DNA from: VGPE01 sp031431395 | GTDB taxonomy: Bacteria; Chloroflexota; Limnocylindria; Limnocylindrales; CSP1-4 | Assembly (NCBI GenBank): GCA_031431395.1 | Contig: JANPDJ010000080.1 | Coordinates: forward strand, 1 to 17,306 | Reading direction: 5' to 3' | Length of the DNA: 17,306 bases | In this document: positions 1 through 8,174 of the stretch, piece after piece | Layout: each line of letters begins with the position of its first letter | Position numbering within the stretch: the stretch's first letter is position 1 | Translations under genes and position numbers: made by a program | The notes under the pieces: generated by a model | The model's input: only the letters and a program-made list of their open reading frames with translations | Database searches by the model: none | What the model was told of the DNA's origin: nothing

Positions 1-639
1 GGCGAGCGGCACGGAGATCGCGTAGCCGTTGTTCTCGACGACCAGGATCATGGGGAGGTCGTGGATCCCGACGAAGTTGAGACCTTCGTGGACGTCGCCC
101 TGGTTGCTGGCGCCCTCGCCCATGAACGTGACGGCGACCTGGCCGGTCCGGCGGAGCTTCGCCGCGAGCGCGATGCCGGCCGCGTGAAGGATCTGCGTCG
201 CGACCGGCGAAGACGTCGACAGGATGTTGTGGCTGCGGGAGCCGTAGTGGCCGGGCATCTGCCGTCCGCCCGACGATGGGTCCGCGGCCTTCGCGTACTG
301 GGCCAGCATGATGTCCCGCGCCGTCATGCCGAACGTCAGGCAGGCAGCCACGGACCGGTAATACGGGACCATCCAGTCATGGCCGATTCGCATCGCCGAG
401 ACGATGCCCACCTGGGCGCCCTCGTGGCCCTGCCCGCTGATCACGAACGGCACGCGACCGGCACGGTTGAGCACCCACATCCGCTCGTCCACGGCGCGGG
501 CCAGCGAGACGCGCCGGTACATCTCGAGCAGGTCGGCATGGCCAAGGCCGGCGGCATCGCCAAGGTGGGATTCCCGGCCCAGGTGGCCGCTGCGCGCGTC
601 GCCCGGACCACCGACCGAAGTCGACGTCCGGGGGTTCAT
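1..639 (-). CDS. 2-oxoacid dehydrogenase E1 component, alpha subunit (partial, C-terminus outside window)
   Basis: Thiamine-diphosphate-dependent E1 alpha subunit, which decarboxylates a 2-oxoacid (branched-chain 2-oxoacid or pyruvate) and passes the acyl group to the E2 lipoyl domain. I translated 213 codons with no stop from the ATG at 639 to the window edge. Visible landmarks are GQGHEGAQVG (69-78), the PYYRS active-site stretch (92-96), GGRQMPGHYGS (124-134), the TPP/Mg motif GEGASNQGDVHEGLNF (174-189) closing with ENN (202-204), and NGYAIS (204-209). GEG replaces the commoner GDG, a conservative change. The family is about 330-400 residues, so roughly the last 40 percent is missing. The ATG overlaps the lpd stop (ATGA), indicating translational coupling. 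The E1 beta and E2 genes would be expected just beyond the left edge. The sequence leans to the branched-chain type, but pyruvate cannot be excluded. Confidence 0.92.
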   Translation of the reverse strand, partial: MNPRTSTSVGGPGDARSGHLGRESHLGDAAGLGHADLLEMYRRVSLARAVDERMWVLNRAGRVPFVISGQGHEGAQVGIVSAMRIGHDWMVPYYRSVAACLTFGMTARDIMLAQYAKAADPSSGGRQMPGHYGSRSHNILSTSSPVATQILHAAGIALAAKLRRTGQVAVTFMGEGASNQGDVHEGLNFVGIHDLPMILVVENNGYAISVPLA

Positions 640-2081
640 CAGAAGTTGATCGAGCGGCCGTCAACCGCCATGGCCGCTTCCCCGACGACCTCGGAAAGCG
701 TCGGGTGCGCGTGCGTTGCCCCGGCGATCTCCCATGGCGTTGCCTCGAGTTCGAATGCCAGCGACGACTCCGCGATGAGGTCCGTGGCGTGCGGCCCGAT
801 GATGTGGACGCCCAGCGTGTCGTTGGTGTCGCGGTGGCCGATGACCTTGGTGAAGCCCTCGTACTCGCCGTAGATGATCGCCTTCGCGATGGCCTGGAAC
901 GGCACCTTGCCCACCTTGATCGGCAGGCCGCGCTCCTCGCACTGCTGTTCTGTCAGGCCGACCGAGGCGATCTCCGGCCGGCAGTACGTTGCGCGGGGCT
1001 GCTTCGTGTAGTCCATCTCGTGAACGTCCGACTCGCCGGCGATGGTGTGGGCCGCGATGATCCCCTCGTGTGCCGCCGTATGCGCGAGGAGGAGACCGCC
1101 GATCGCATCCCCGATCGCGTAGACGTGCGGTTCCCGTGTGCGCATGTGCCCGTTGACCTTGATGTAGCCGCGCTCAAGCTCCGCTGCCGTGGTCTCGAGG
1201 CCGATGTCCTCCACGTTGGGTGCGCGGCCGGTGGCGACCAGCATCTGCTCGGCGCGGAACTCCTCGGCGGCGCCTCCGTCCGGGCCGGCGAGGACGCGGA
1301 TGCCGTCCGGCTCGACTGCGACCTGCGCCGTATCGAACCTGGCCTTCGTGATCACGCGGATCCCGCGCCTCGTGAACGACCGCTCCAGCGCCTGGCTGAC
1401 CTCGCGATCCTCGAGTGGCACGATCGCCGGGAGGTATTCAAGCAGGGTGACCGAGGTGCCGAGGTCGTGGTACATCGAGGCGAACTCCACGCCCACTGCT
1501 CCGCCGCCCACGATCACGATGCTGGCGGGCAGGTGTGACGAGCGCAGAATGTCGTCACTGGTGACGATGCGCTGCCCGTCCGGCACCAGGCCGGGCAGGC
1601 TCTTCACGCGGCTGCCAGTAGCGACAACAACGTCTGACGCCTGCAGGAACCGCTCCCCGCCTGCGCCCGGCGTGCCGTCCTCCCCGGCCATGAGGACCCG
1701 GACGCGACCCGGCCCCTCGAGTCGTCCACGGCCCTGGACCCACGTGACCTTGTTCTTCGTAACGAGCGTCTTGAGGCCCGTCCACATGCGCTTCACGACG
1801 GCGTCCCGGCGCTTCGCCATCTCGAGGTAGTCCACCGCGGGCTCGCCCGGGAGACGGATCCCGAAGTCCTTCGCGTGACGGATCCGCTCGATCAGGCCGG
1901 CGGACTCGAGAAGCGCCTTCGTGGGGATGCAACCGCGATGGAGGCAGGTGCCGCCGATCTTGTCCTCGTCCACCAGCGCGACCCGAAGGCCGAGCTGCGC
2001 TGCGCGGAACGCGGCGGCATATCCGCCGGTACCCGCGCCGAGCACCACGAGGTCGAAATCATTGCTGGACCCAACGGCCAT
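639..2081 (-). CDS. lpd: Dihydrolipoyl dehydrogenase (E3)
   Basis: FAD-dependent E3 component, which reoxidises dihydrolipoamide of a 2-oxoacid dehydrogenase complex with NAD+. The 480-residue length is normal. The FAD Rossmann motif GAGTGG is at 15-20. The redox-active disulfide lies in GGTCLHRGCIPTKAL (C46 and C51). The NAD-binding GGGAVG is at 192-197, and the second FAD motif YAIGDAIGG is in the third quarter. The dimerisation domain ends with HPTLSE, giving the catalytic His459-Glu464 pair. The ATG start is preceded by GGAG about 10 nt upstream. It is the first gene of a minus-strand operon and its stop overlaps the E1 alpha start, so E3 leads the complex here rather than closing it. The promoter must lie in the divergent gap shared with plsY. 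A mercuric or other flavin disulfide reductase is excluded by the His-Glu end and the E1 neighbour. Confidence 0.96.
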   Translation of the reverse strand: MAVGSSNDFDLVVLGAGTGGYAAAFRAAQLGLRVALVDEDKIGGTCLHRGCIPTKALLESAGLIERIRHAKDFGIRLPGEPAVDYLEMAKRRDAVVKRMWTGLKTLVTKNKVTWVQGRGRLEGPGRVRVLMAGEDGTPGAGGERFLQASDVVVATGSRVKSLPGLVPDGQRIVTSDDILRSSHLPASIVIVGGGAVGVEFASMYHDLGTSVTLLEYLPAIVPLEDREVSQALERSFTRRGIRVITKARFDTAQVAVEPDGIRVLAGPDGGAAEEFRAEQMLVATGRAPNVEDIGLETTAAELERGYIKVNGHMRTREPHVYAIGDAIGGLLLAHTAAHEGIIAAHTIAGESDVHEMDYTKQPRATYCRPEIASVGLTEQQCEERGLPIKVGKVPFQAIAKAIIYGEYEGFTKVIGHRDTNDTLGVHIIGPHATDLIAESSLAFELEATPWEIAGATHAHPTLSEVVGEAAMAVDGRSINF

Positions 2082-2221
2082 GATTCAGCGGCTCCGAAGA
2101 GGCACGCGAGCAGGCGCGCCGGTGGGAACGGTCATCGCGGAGGATGGTACCGCGTGCCGTTGGACACGGCGCAAGGGGCCATCGGCGGTACCCGGCGGGC
2201 CATCCGGCACCGGGTCCGCGT

Positions 2222-2261
2222 GGCCGACTGCCTTCGTGGTCGGCCGCCTTCGTGGCCGACC
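2222..2261. promoter_or_regulatory. Three competing inverted-repeat arms in the lpd/plsY divergent gap
   Basis: Within the 246-bp gap, GGCCGAC (2222-2228), GGTCGGCC (2238-2245) and GGCCGACC (2254-2261) are arranged so that the middle arm can pair with either neighbour (7 or 8 bp). The arms are also part of a 16-bp imperfect tandem repeat containing CCTTCGTGG. No T-run follows, so this is not an intrinsic terminator. It could be an operator for a dimeric regulator or a leader switch for plsY. A very weak -10-like GACAAT is at 2272-2277. I see no other gene in 2082-2327. Confidence 0.4.
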
Positions 2262-2327
2262 GCTCGCGTGCGACAATCGGCCGGCCCGCCGGCCCGCCCG
2301 GCAGCCCCCGGAACGCAGGAGCATCTC

Positions 2328-2984
2328 GTGGATCTCGCGACCGCCGCACGCGCAATCGCCCTGATCCTGATTGCGTACCTGTCGGGCTCCACCCCCGTCG
2401 GGGTCCTCGTCGCCAGGATCTCGGGCGGCCCGGATCCGCGCACTGTGGGCTCGGGCAGGACCGGAGGCACGAACGCGCTGCGGGCACTGGGGCGCAAGTG
2501 GGCGTCGGTGGTAGTGCTGGGCGACCTCGCCAAGGGAGCAATCCCGGTCCTCCTGGCACGCATCGTCACCAACGGCGACGCCGTTCTCGAGGTCGCATGC
2601 GGATTTGCGGCGGTGATCGGCTCGGCCCGGTCCGTCTTCCTTCACTTCGGCGGCGGCCGCGGCGTCGGCACGGGCGTGGGAACGATGCTCGTGATCCAGC
2701 CCATCGCGGTGCTCCTTGCGGCGCCCGTCTTCGTGGTGGTGATCGCGATCACCCGCTACGTGTCCCTGGGCTCCATCGTCGGATCGGCCGCGCTCTTCCC
2801 GGCGATGCTGATCATCTTCCTCGTGGCCAACGGCGCCATTCCGCCGGCCTACCTTGTCTACGCCGCCGCCGGTCCGCTCCTGATCTGGTTCACCCACGCC
2901 GACAACATCCGTCGCCTCATGCACGGTGAGGAGCGGAAGTTCGACCTGACGATGCTCGCCGGGCGCCGGTCATCTCGCAGCTAG
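2328..2984 (+). CDS. plsY: Acyl-phosphate:glycerol-3-phosphate acyltransferase PlsY
   Basis: Integral membrane enzyme that transfers an acyl group from acyl-phosphate to glycerol-3-phosphate, the first step of phospholipid synthesis. It has 218 residues, normal for the family, with several hydrophobic helices. The three PlsY motifs are present in order: GSGRTGGTN (41-49, usually GSGNxGATN), FLHFGGGRGVGTG (usually FxGGKGVAT) and HADNIRRLMHGEE near the C-terminus (HxxNIxRLxxGxE). The Asn-to-Arg and Lys-to-Arg changes and a missing His before the second motif make it a divergent member. The GTG start was chosen because AGGAG lies 7 nt upstream and the first helix follows at once. The open frame extends far upstream, but that stretch is antisense to lpd and reads as non-coding. 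A 55-nt gap leads to the ABC genes, probably the same transcript. Confidence 0.85.
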   Translation: MDLATAARAIALILIAYLSGSTPVGVLVARISGGPDPRTVGSGRTGGTNALRALGRKWASVVVLGDLAKGAIPVLLARIVTNGDAVLEVACGFAAVIGSARSVFLHFGGGRGVGTGVGTMLVIQPIAVLLAAPVFVVVIAITRYVSLGSIVGSAALFPAMLIIFLVANGAIPPAYLVYAAAGPLLIWFTHADNIRRLMHGEERKFDLTMLAGRRSSRS

Positions 2985-3039
2985 TGCCGGCGGCGACCTG
3001 GCGCGCACACGACCCCAGGGCAACGGTGGAGGCGTGACC

Positions 3040-4037
<998 letters not shown>

Positions 4038-4038
<1 letters not shown>

Positions 4039-4829
4039 TGCGGCCGCCCATCGTTGCCGCCGTCGTCGTCCGCGAGTGGTGGGAACTGGTCCGCAACCGG
4101 CTCCTGCTCTTCTCCGTCCTGCTGCCGCCGGTCATCCTGTCCGCCGTGCCGCTCATCTCGGTGAAACTGGCCGAGTCGGCAGAGGGGCCGCCCAGGATCG
4201 CCGTCGCGCAGATCGTCGCAGGCCACCCGCAGTGGGCGGACATGACGCCCAGCCAGGTGGTGATGGCGTTCCTCCTGCAGCAGTTCCTGATGGTGTTTCT
4301 CATCCTGCCGGGCTACATCCCACTGGCCATCGCCTCGTATTCCATCGTGGGCGAGAAGCAGACCCGCAGCCTGGAGGCCGTCCTTGCGACGCCCATCCGA
4401 ACCGGGGAATTCCTGGCGGGCAAGGCGATCGCCGCGATCGTGCCGGCGGTGGTCGCGGCGTGGATCTCCTACCTGATCGTGCTGGGGCTCACCGCGCTGC
4501 TCCTGGCCCCCCGGCTCGTACCGGTCCTGGTCGAGCCTGCCTGGCTGGGCGCGGTGTTCGCGCTCGGGCCGGCCGTTGGCCTTGTCTCGGTCACAGCCGG
4601 CCTCCTCGTCAGTTCGCGCGTCAACGACCCTCGCGCCGCCCAGCAGATCGGCGCCGTGATCCTGCTGCCGATCATTGCCATGATGGTGGTCCAGACGGCT
4701 GGCAACTTCCTGCTGGACCTGAATGCATACCTGCTCGCGGCGGCGGCCACGCTCGCAGTCGGGATCATCGGCCTGCGCCTTGGCGTCATCGTATTCGGGC
4801 GCGAAACCATCCTGACCCGCTGGAAGTAG
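4038..4829 (+). CDS. ABC-2 type transporter, permease protein
   Basis: Membrane subunit partnering the upstream ATPase. About 263 residues with six predicted membrane helices: one near residues 18-38, a block from about 75 to 105, then pairs around 135-160, 175-195, 205-225 and 235-258. GEKQTRSLEAVLATPI followed by a GK pair is the ABC-2 signature (E..... tleaLLatP....... GK) seen in ABC-2/NosY-type permeases. The ATG at 4038 shares its A with the upstream stop codon and has GGGAG 6 nt before it; a GTG one codon earlier is less well spaced. It is tightly coupled to the ATPase and is followed 12 nt later by the MFS gene, so the three probably form one export operon with plsY. Confidence 0.88.
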
Positions 4830-4841
4830 CGAGAGGAGCTC

Positions 4842-6203
4842 ATGCCGGCCCGTTCACCAGTCGAGGACGCCCGCCTGCCTGCGCGCGGCATCCGGGATGG
4901 CCTGGCCGCGCTGGGCGTGCCCGTCTACCGGCGCTATCTCGCGGCGACCACCGCCAACAACGTCACCGTCTGGCTGTTCCAGACGGCGATGTCGTGGTTC
5001 ATCCTCAGCCAGACCGGTTCGGCCGCGGCGGTGGGCATCCTGTTCGTTGCGTGGACGGTGCCCACACTGATCACGATGATCCCGGCTGGCGTACTCGTGG
5101 ACCGGATCGGGCCACGCCGCGGGATGCTCATCAGCCAGGCCCTCACGGCGGGGCTGTTCGCCGGGGCGGCGTGGCTCGCGTGGACCGACCAGTTGAGCGT
5201 GGAACGCGCGCTGATCTTCGCGGTCCTCATCGGCATGGTGGACGGCTTCTGGTCCGCCCCGTCGCTCGTCATGGCCGGGCGGATTGTCGAGCCGCGCCTG
5301 CTGGGCTCCGCGATGGGCCTGAGCTCGCTCACCTTCGGATTCGGGCGAACGTTCGGAGGCTTCTTCGGCGGACTCCTCGTGGCCAACGCGGGCCCTGCCC
5401 CGGCCCTCGCGATCGGCGCGCTTGGTCCCGTGCTCGCGTTCGTCATGACTCTCACGCTGCCGCCCGTCCCGGGTCTCGAGACCTCTCGAACGGGATCGCT
5501 CCGCGACTTCCCCGACGCTCTTGGCTGGATGGTGCGGTCGCCCAGCACGAGAACCCTCGTCCTGCTCGGGATGGGCGTGGCGGCGTTCGCGTACTCCTAC
5601 ACCTCTCTCATGCCGATCGTGACCAGGGACCTGCTCCGCTCGGGACCGGCGGACCTGGGGCTGATGACCGCGGCCACCGGGATCGGGGTGATCGTCGGCG
5701 CGTTCGTGATGGAAGGTGTTGGTCGGGCTCTTGGCCGCGGCCGGACGATCGTCCTCATGGTGGTCATGGGCTCACTCGCGTTCGCCGCCCTGGGGCTCTC
5801 GCGGACACTGCCGGTTTCCATGGCCCTTGCCGGGGTGGTGGCAGGCGTCCTGATCGTGTTCCGCACGACCACGATTGCGCTGCTCCAGGCTCTCGCACCG
5901 GCGCGGATGCGCGGCCGGGTACTGGCCATCTTTGAGATCGCCTTCTGGGGCATCACCCCGGTCGGGGGCGTCCTCGGGGGCGTCCTCGCCGACCGTCTGG
6001 GCACAATGGAGATGCTCCTGCTGTTCGGGGGCGCTACCTTGCTTGCGCTGATCGGGGCCCTGCTGGGCGACCGGGCGCTGGCCGGGATGACCCTGGACGC
6101 GCATGCGCGCGTGGTCGTCCGCGGCGTGGTCCATGCGGACGGGCGCCCGGTCCGACCTGCGGACGTCCCACGTGATCCCGGGGGTCGCCATCCATCAGGG
6201 TGA
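4842..6203 (+). CDS. MFS transporter (MFS_3/EntS-like exporter)
   Basis: Proton-driven major facilitator superfamily protein, 453 residues, with about twelve hydrophobic segments in two halves. Helix 1 begins near residue 30 with YRRYLAATTANNVTVWLFQ. The loop 2-3 motif A is GVLVDRIGPRRG. A second copy-like region, LAPARMRGRVLAIFEIAF, lies in the second half and is typical of the MFS_3 (transmembrane secretion effector) group. The N-terminal 25 residues and the last 35 (rich in R, P, D, G) are hydrophilic. GAGAGGAG stands 3-10 nt before the ATG, a strong site. It is last in the plsY-ABC-MFS run and is followed by an inverted repeat that could end transcription. It probably exports a small molecule. 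The presence of two exporters together suggests detoxification or secretion, but the substrate is unknown. Confidence 0.88.
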   Translation: MPARSPVEDARLPARGIRDGLAALGVPVYRRYLAATTANNVTVWLFQTAMSWFILSQTGSAAAVGILFVAWTVPTLITMIPAGVLVDRIGPRRGMLISQALTAGLFAGAAWLAWTDQLSVERALIFAVLIGMVDGFWSAPSLVMAGRIVEPRLLGSAMGLSSLTFGFGRTFGGFFGGLLVANAGPAPALAIGALGPVLAFVMTLTLPPVPGLETSRTGSLRDFPDALGWMVRSPSTRTLVLLGMGVAAFAYSYTSLMPIVTRDLLRSGPADLGLMTAATGIGVIVGAFVMEGVGRALGRGRTIVLMVVMGSLAFAALGLSRTLPVSMALAGVVAGVLIVFRTTTIALLQALAPARMRGRVLAIFEIAFWGITPVGGVLGGVLADRLGTMEMLLLFGGATLLALIGALLGDRALAGMTLDAHARVVVRGVVHADGRPVRPADVPRDPGGRHPSG

Positions 6204-6230
6204 CGCACCTTCGCCCGACGGGACGCGAAA

Positions 6231-6260
6231 CGACCCGGGCTGGCTGACGAACCCGGGTCG
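6231..6260 (-). terminator. Inverted repeat between convergent genes, candidate terminator
   Basis: CGACCCGGG (6231-6239) and CCCGGGTCG (6252-6260) form a perfect 9-bp stem with a 12-nt loop between the convergent MFS and zinc-ribbon genes. Read on the minus strand, the stem is followed by TTT. On the plus strand there is no T-run. It is probably a GC-rich terminator, stronger for the minus direction. Confidence 0.55.
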
Positions 6261-6300
6261 CTGCTGGGCTGGGGCTCGGCGCCCCACTAAGGTGGCGGGA

Positions 6301-6714
6301 TCAGGCCCCGCGCATGCTCCGGAAACAATCGCTGCAATAGACCGGCTTGCCGCTGGTGGGCCGGAACGGAACCATGGCTTCCTTGCCGCAGTTGCTGCAG
6401 GTCGCCGAGAACATTTCGCGCGGGCCGCGCTCACGTTCCCCGTATCCCCCGCCTCCGCCGCCGCCACCGTAGCCGCCGCCACCACCGCCCGAGCTGTAGC
6501 CGCCCGAGCTGTAGCCGCCGCCACCACCGCTGCTTGCACCATAACTGCCGCCACCGCCGCCACTGCTACCGCGGGCAGTCTTGCGGCTCGCCCGGCAGCT
6601 CGCGCAGCGCCGCGGCTCCGAGAAACCCCGCTGCGCGTAGAAGTCCTGCTCACTCGCGGTGAACACGAACTGCTGCCCACAGTCGGCACAGGTCAGGGTC
6701 TTGTCGTTGTACAC
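6301..6714 (-). CDS. Double zinc-ribbon protein with glycine-rich linker
   Basis: 137 residues in three parts. The N-terminal zinc ribbon has C9-x2-C12 and C37-x2-C40 around a FVFTASEQDFYAQRGF core, the pattern of the probable zinc-ribbon zf_Tbcl family. A linker from about residue 45 to 95 is almost entirely Gly, Ser and Tyr, including a YSSGG pair encoded by a perfect 14-bp tandem (6491-6520). A second ribbon follows with C106-x2-C109-x17-C127-x2-C130, matching the CxxC-x17-CxxC domain type. The start is GTG, with GAGAGGAG about 10 nt upstream. Function is unknown. Small zinc ribbons with RGG/GYG-like tails often bind nucleic acid, so an RNA-binding or stress role is possible but is inference. 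It stands alone, separated by 372 bp from the upstream gene, with a long structured leader. Confidence 0.82.
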   Translation of the reverse strand: MYNDKTLTCADCGQQFVFTASEQDFYAQRGFSEPRRCASCRASRKTARGSSGGGGGSYGASSGGGGGYSSGGYSSGGGGGGYGGGGGGGGYGERERGPREMFSATCSNCGKEAMVPFRPTSGKPVYCSDCFRSMRGA

Positions 6715-6718
6715 GGAA

Positions 6719-6781
6719 TCGAAACTCCTCTCGGTAGCTGCGCGTCCCGTCGGTTTCTCGCGTCAGCCGGAGAGGAGTCGA
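6719..6781 (-). promoter_or_regulatory. Leader inverted repeat that pairs with the zinc-ribbon gene's Shine-Dalgarno
   Basis: On the mRNA strand ACTCCTCTC (plus 6770-6778) is perfectly complementary to GAGAGGAGT (plus 6724-6732), which contains the Shine-Dalgarno of the GTG start at 6714. The helix extends by GG/CC past one bulged base on the inner side and by 3 bp past two bulged A on the outer side. The loop is about 37 nt. If formed it would hide the ribosome site. A second hairpin, GTCGCGG/CCGCGAC (6809-6815 with 6824-6830), lies just upstream. Confidence 0.5.
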
Positions 6782-6842
6782 AGGTTCGTCAAGCTACGTT
6801 GTTCTGTAGTCGCGGACCCTATCCCGCGACGTTGACGGCGGG

Positions 6843-6848
6843 ACTATA
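6843..6848 (-). promoter_or_regulatory. Candidate -10 element for the zinc-ribbon gene
   Basis: TATAGT on the minus strand, in the only AT-richer patch of this gap, would start a transcript near 6836 and give a leader of about 120 nt. I see no convincing -35 at 16-18 nt upstream, so the call is weak. Confidence 0.25.
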
Positions 6849-6975
6849 CGCGCCTCAATTAAGCGTGCATAGGGGGAATCTGGGACCCAAAATTCACTGC
6901 GCTGCGCCGAGTTGTTCCGGCCGACCTGGCGCGCCGGACGAGCCATCGGCCGAAAATGAACCTGGAGTTCAATTC

Positions 6976-7046
6976 GACGCAGGGCCACCCCGATGTTCCC
7001 GCGTGGCTGCGTGCGCCGACGCGGCTGGCCACCCCGATTGTTCGCG
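6976..7046. repeat. Imperfect direct repeat in the zinc-ribbon upstream gap
   Basis: GGCCACCCCGAT occurs at 6983-6994 and 7027-7038. Both copies are preceded by GACGC and followed by GTTC and a CGCG-like end, with small indels, so a segment of roughly 27 bp is duplicated. Apart from this and the leader elements, I see no gene in 6715-7086. Confidence 0.45.
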
Positions 7047-7086
7047 CCCTCGCGGGCCGAAACCGCGGCCGCAGACGGAAGCGGAT

Positions 7087-7320
7087 TCAGGGGCGCGGTC
7101 GGGCGATCCGCATGAGAACCAGCACGGTCCCGGCAAGCAGCACCACGATGGCCAGCGGGGTCCGGAACACGACGTCCTGGAGCGACACGGGCAGCGCGCT
7201 CGTGGCGATACCGAGACCGAACACGCCGATCACCACCAGTGCGCCAACGACCAGAGCCTCGCGCCAGCCGGGCACGCGACCGCCCGGTACAGCCCGCGGC
7301 GCCTTCGACGGATCACCCAC
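7087..7320 (-). CDS. Small membrane protein, two predicted helices
   Basis: 77 residues from a GTG at 7320, not recognised. A basic, proline-rich N-terminus of about 20 residues is followed by two hydrophobic stretches (about 23-42, LVVGALVVIGVFGLGIA-like, and 53-72, LAIVVLLAGTVLVLM-like) and a short basic tail (RIARPRP). The GTG lies inside the last codons of nnrE (8-nt overlap) and has GGCGGAGG 6 nt upstream, which decides the start over an ATG 60 nt earlier. The overlap suggests coupling to nnrE. It could be a small anchor or an accessory to an unknown partner. Confidence 0.6.
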   Translation of the reverse strand: MGDPSKAPRAVPGGRVPGWREALVVGALVVIGVFGLGIATSALPVSLQDVVFRTPLAIVVLLAGTVLVLMRIARPRP

Positions 7321-8122
7321 GATCCGCCTCCGCCGGAATGCCGATGGGAGCGACCAGGACACGGCCGGCGAGTGCCGCACCGCTCGTGGTGAGCAGCCCC
7401 ACCTTGGACCGGTGAAAGGTCACCGTCACGTCCGCGGCGACCACGGGGTCGGATGGTTGGCCGCTCGTGAGATCCACCGCCGTCGGCGTGTCCACGGCCA
7501 GAACCGGCACCGCCTCTGTCCGCGCCCGGTTGACGAGGAGCACCGCGCTGCGAACGGGATCGCGAAGGACTCCACGAACGCCCGTGCCGAGAAGGGCGTC
7601 GATCACGACGCTCGCCCGCTCTACGCCGCGTCCAACCAGTGCCAGGTCACGAACCGTGGGTGCGTGCATGCGGCTGACGTCAGCGAACGACGCGAGCCGA
7701 TCCCAGTTGCGGGCCGCGTCGGCTGTGCTGGGTCGCGGTTCGTTCGCGCACAGCACCACGGCGATCGGCACGCCGCGGCCAGCGAGCCATCGGGCTGCGA
7801 CGAAACCGTCGCCACCGTTGTTGCCCGGGCCGCACAGGATCAGGACGGGACCGCGACCCCATGTTCCCGCCTCCTCGGCCATGACGTGCGCGACGGCCGC
7901 CACGGCCGCGCCGGCCTGCTCCATCAGTCGCAGGCCCGGCACGCCGGCCATTTGGGCCCGCCGGTCCGCGCCGGTCATCGCCTCCGCTCCGATCGGGGAA
8001 CGCGCCGCCGCGTCTGCCCAGCGGGTGGCGATCTCGTCGAGGGACAACCCGAAGAGGAGTGGATCGTCCGCCGGCAGCGGGACAGCCGGCGACTCGGGAG
8101 GCCGGCTCGGTCGTGTGGTCAT
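7313..8122 (-). CDS. nnrE: NAD(P)H-hydrate epimerase (YjeF N-terminal domain, stand-alone)
   Basis: Repairs damaged NAD(P)H by epimerising the R form of the hydrate so that the dehydratase can act. 269 residues hold only the YjeF_N domain. The core begins near residue 45 with AEAMTGADRRAQMAGVPG, then LMEQAGAAVA, the GPGNNGGDGFVAARWL nucleotide loop, DALLGTG, DTPTAVDLTSG (usually DxPSGxD) and VTVTFHRSKVGL ending at IGIP. The usual C-terminal kinase-like dehydratase domain is absent, so that activity must be encoded elsewhere. About 45 residues precede the core. The core aligns upstream of the ATG at 7978, which argues against that start although it has a good GGAG. It lies 52 nt after ppc on the same strand and overlaps the small membrane gene. 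Confidence 0.87.
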   Translation of the reverse strand: MTTRPSRPPESPAVPLPADDPLLFGLSLDEIATRWADAAARSPIGAEAMTGADRRAQMAGVPGLRLMEQAGAAVAAVAHVMAEEAGTWGRGPVLILCGPGNNGGDGFVAARWLAGRGVPIAVVLCANEPRPSTADAARNWDRLASFADVSRMHAPTVRDLALVGRGVERASVVIDALLGTGVRGVLRDPVRSAVLLVNRARTEAVPVLAVDTPTAVDLTSGQPSDPVVAADVTVTFHRSKVGLLTTSGAALAGRVLVAPIGIPAEADRG

Positions 8123-8174
8123 CGGGCCAAGCGTAGCGCCACACAGGCCGGGGGACCGGGAGGCACGGCCCAGG

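Noticed and set aside
1875..2327. N-terminal extension of plsY
   Set aside because: Overlaps the start of lpd on the other strand and has no membrane or family signal. The GTG at 2328 has a good ribosome site.
4076..5935. Long plus-strand open frame across the ABC permease and MFS genes
   Set aside because: Arg/Pro/Gly-rich shadow translation. The other frames encode clear membrane proteins with start sites.
6420..6600. Short repeats resembling a CRISPR or VNTR array
   Set aside because: They encode the Gly/Ser/Tyr linker in frame, and there are no spacers of uniform length.
6794..6988. Minus-strand open frame of 64 codons upstream of the zinc-ribbon gene
   Set aside because: No ribosome site, no codon bias, and it covers the proposed promoter and direct repeat.
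6103..7392. Plus-strand open frame over the zinc-ribbon gene and its upstream gap
   Set aside because: Ala/Thr-rich translation is the antisense of the Gly-rich linker and it crosses non-coding sequence.
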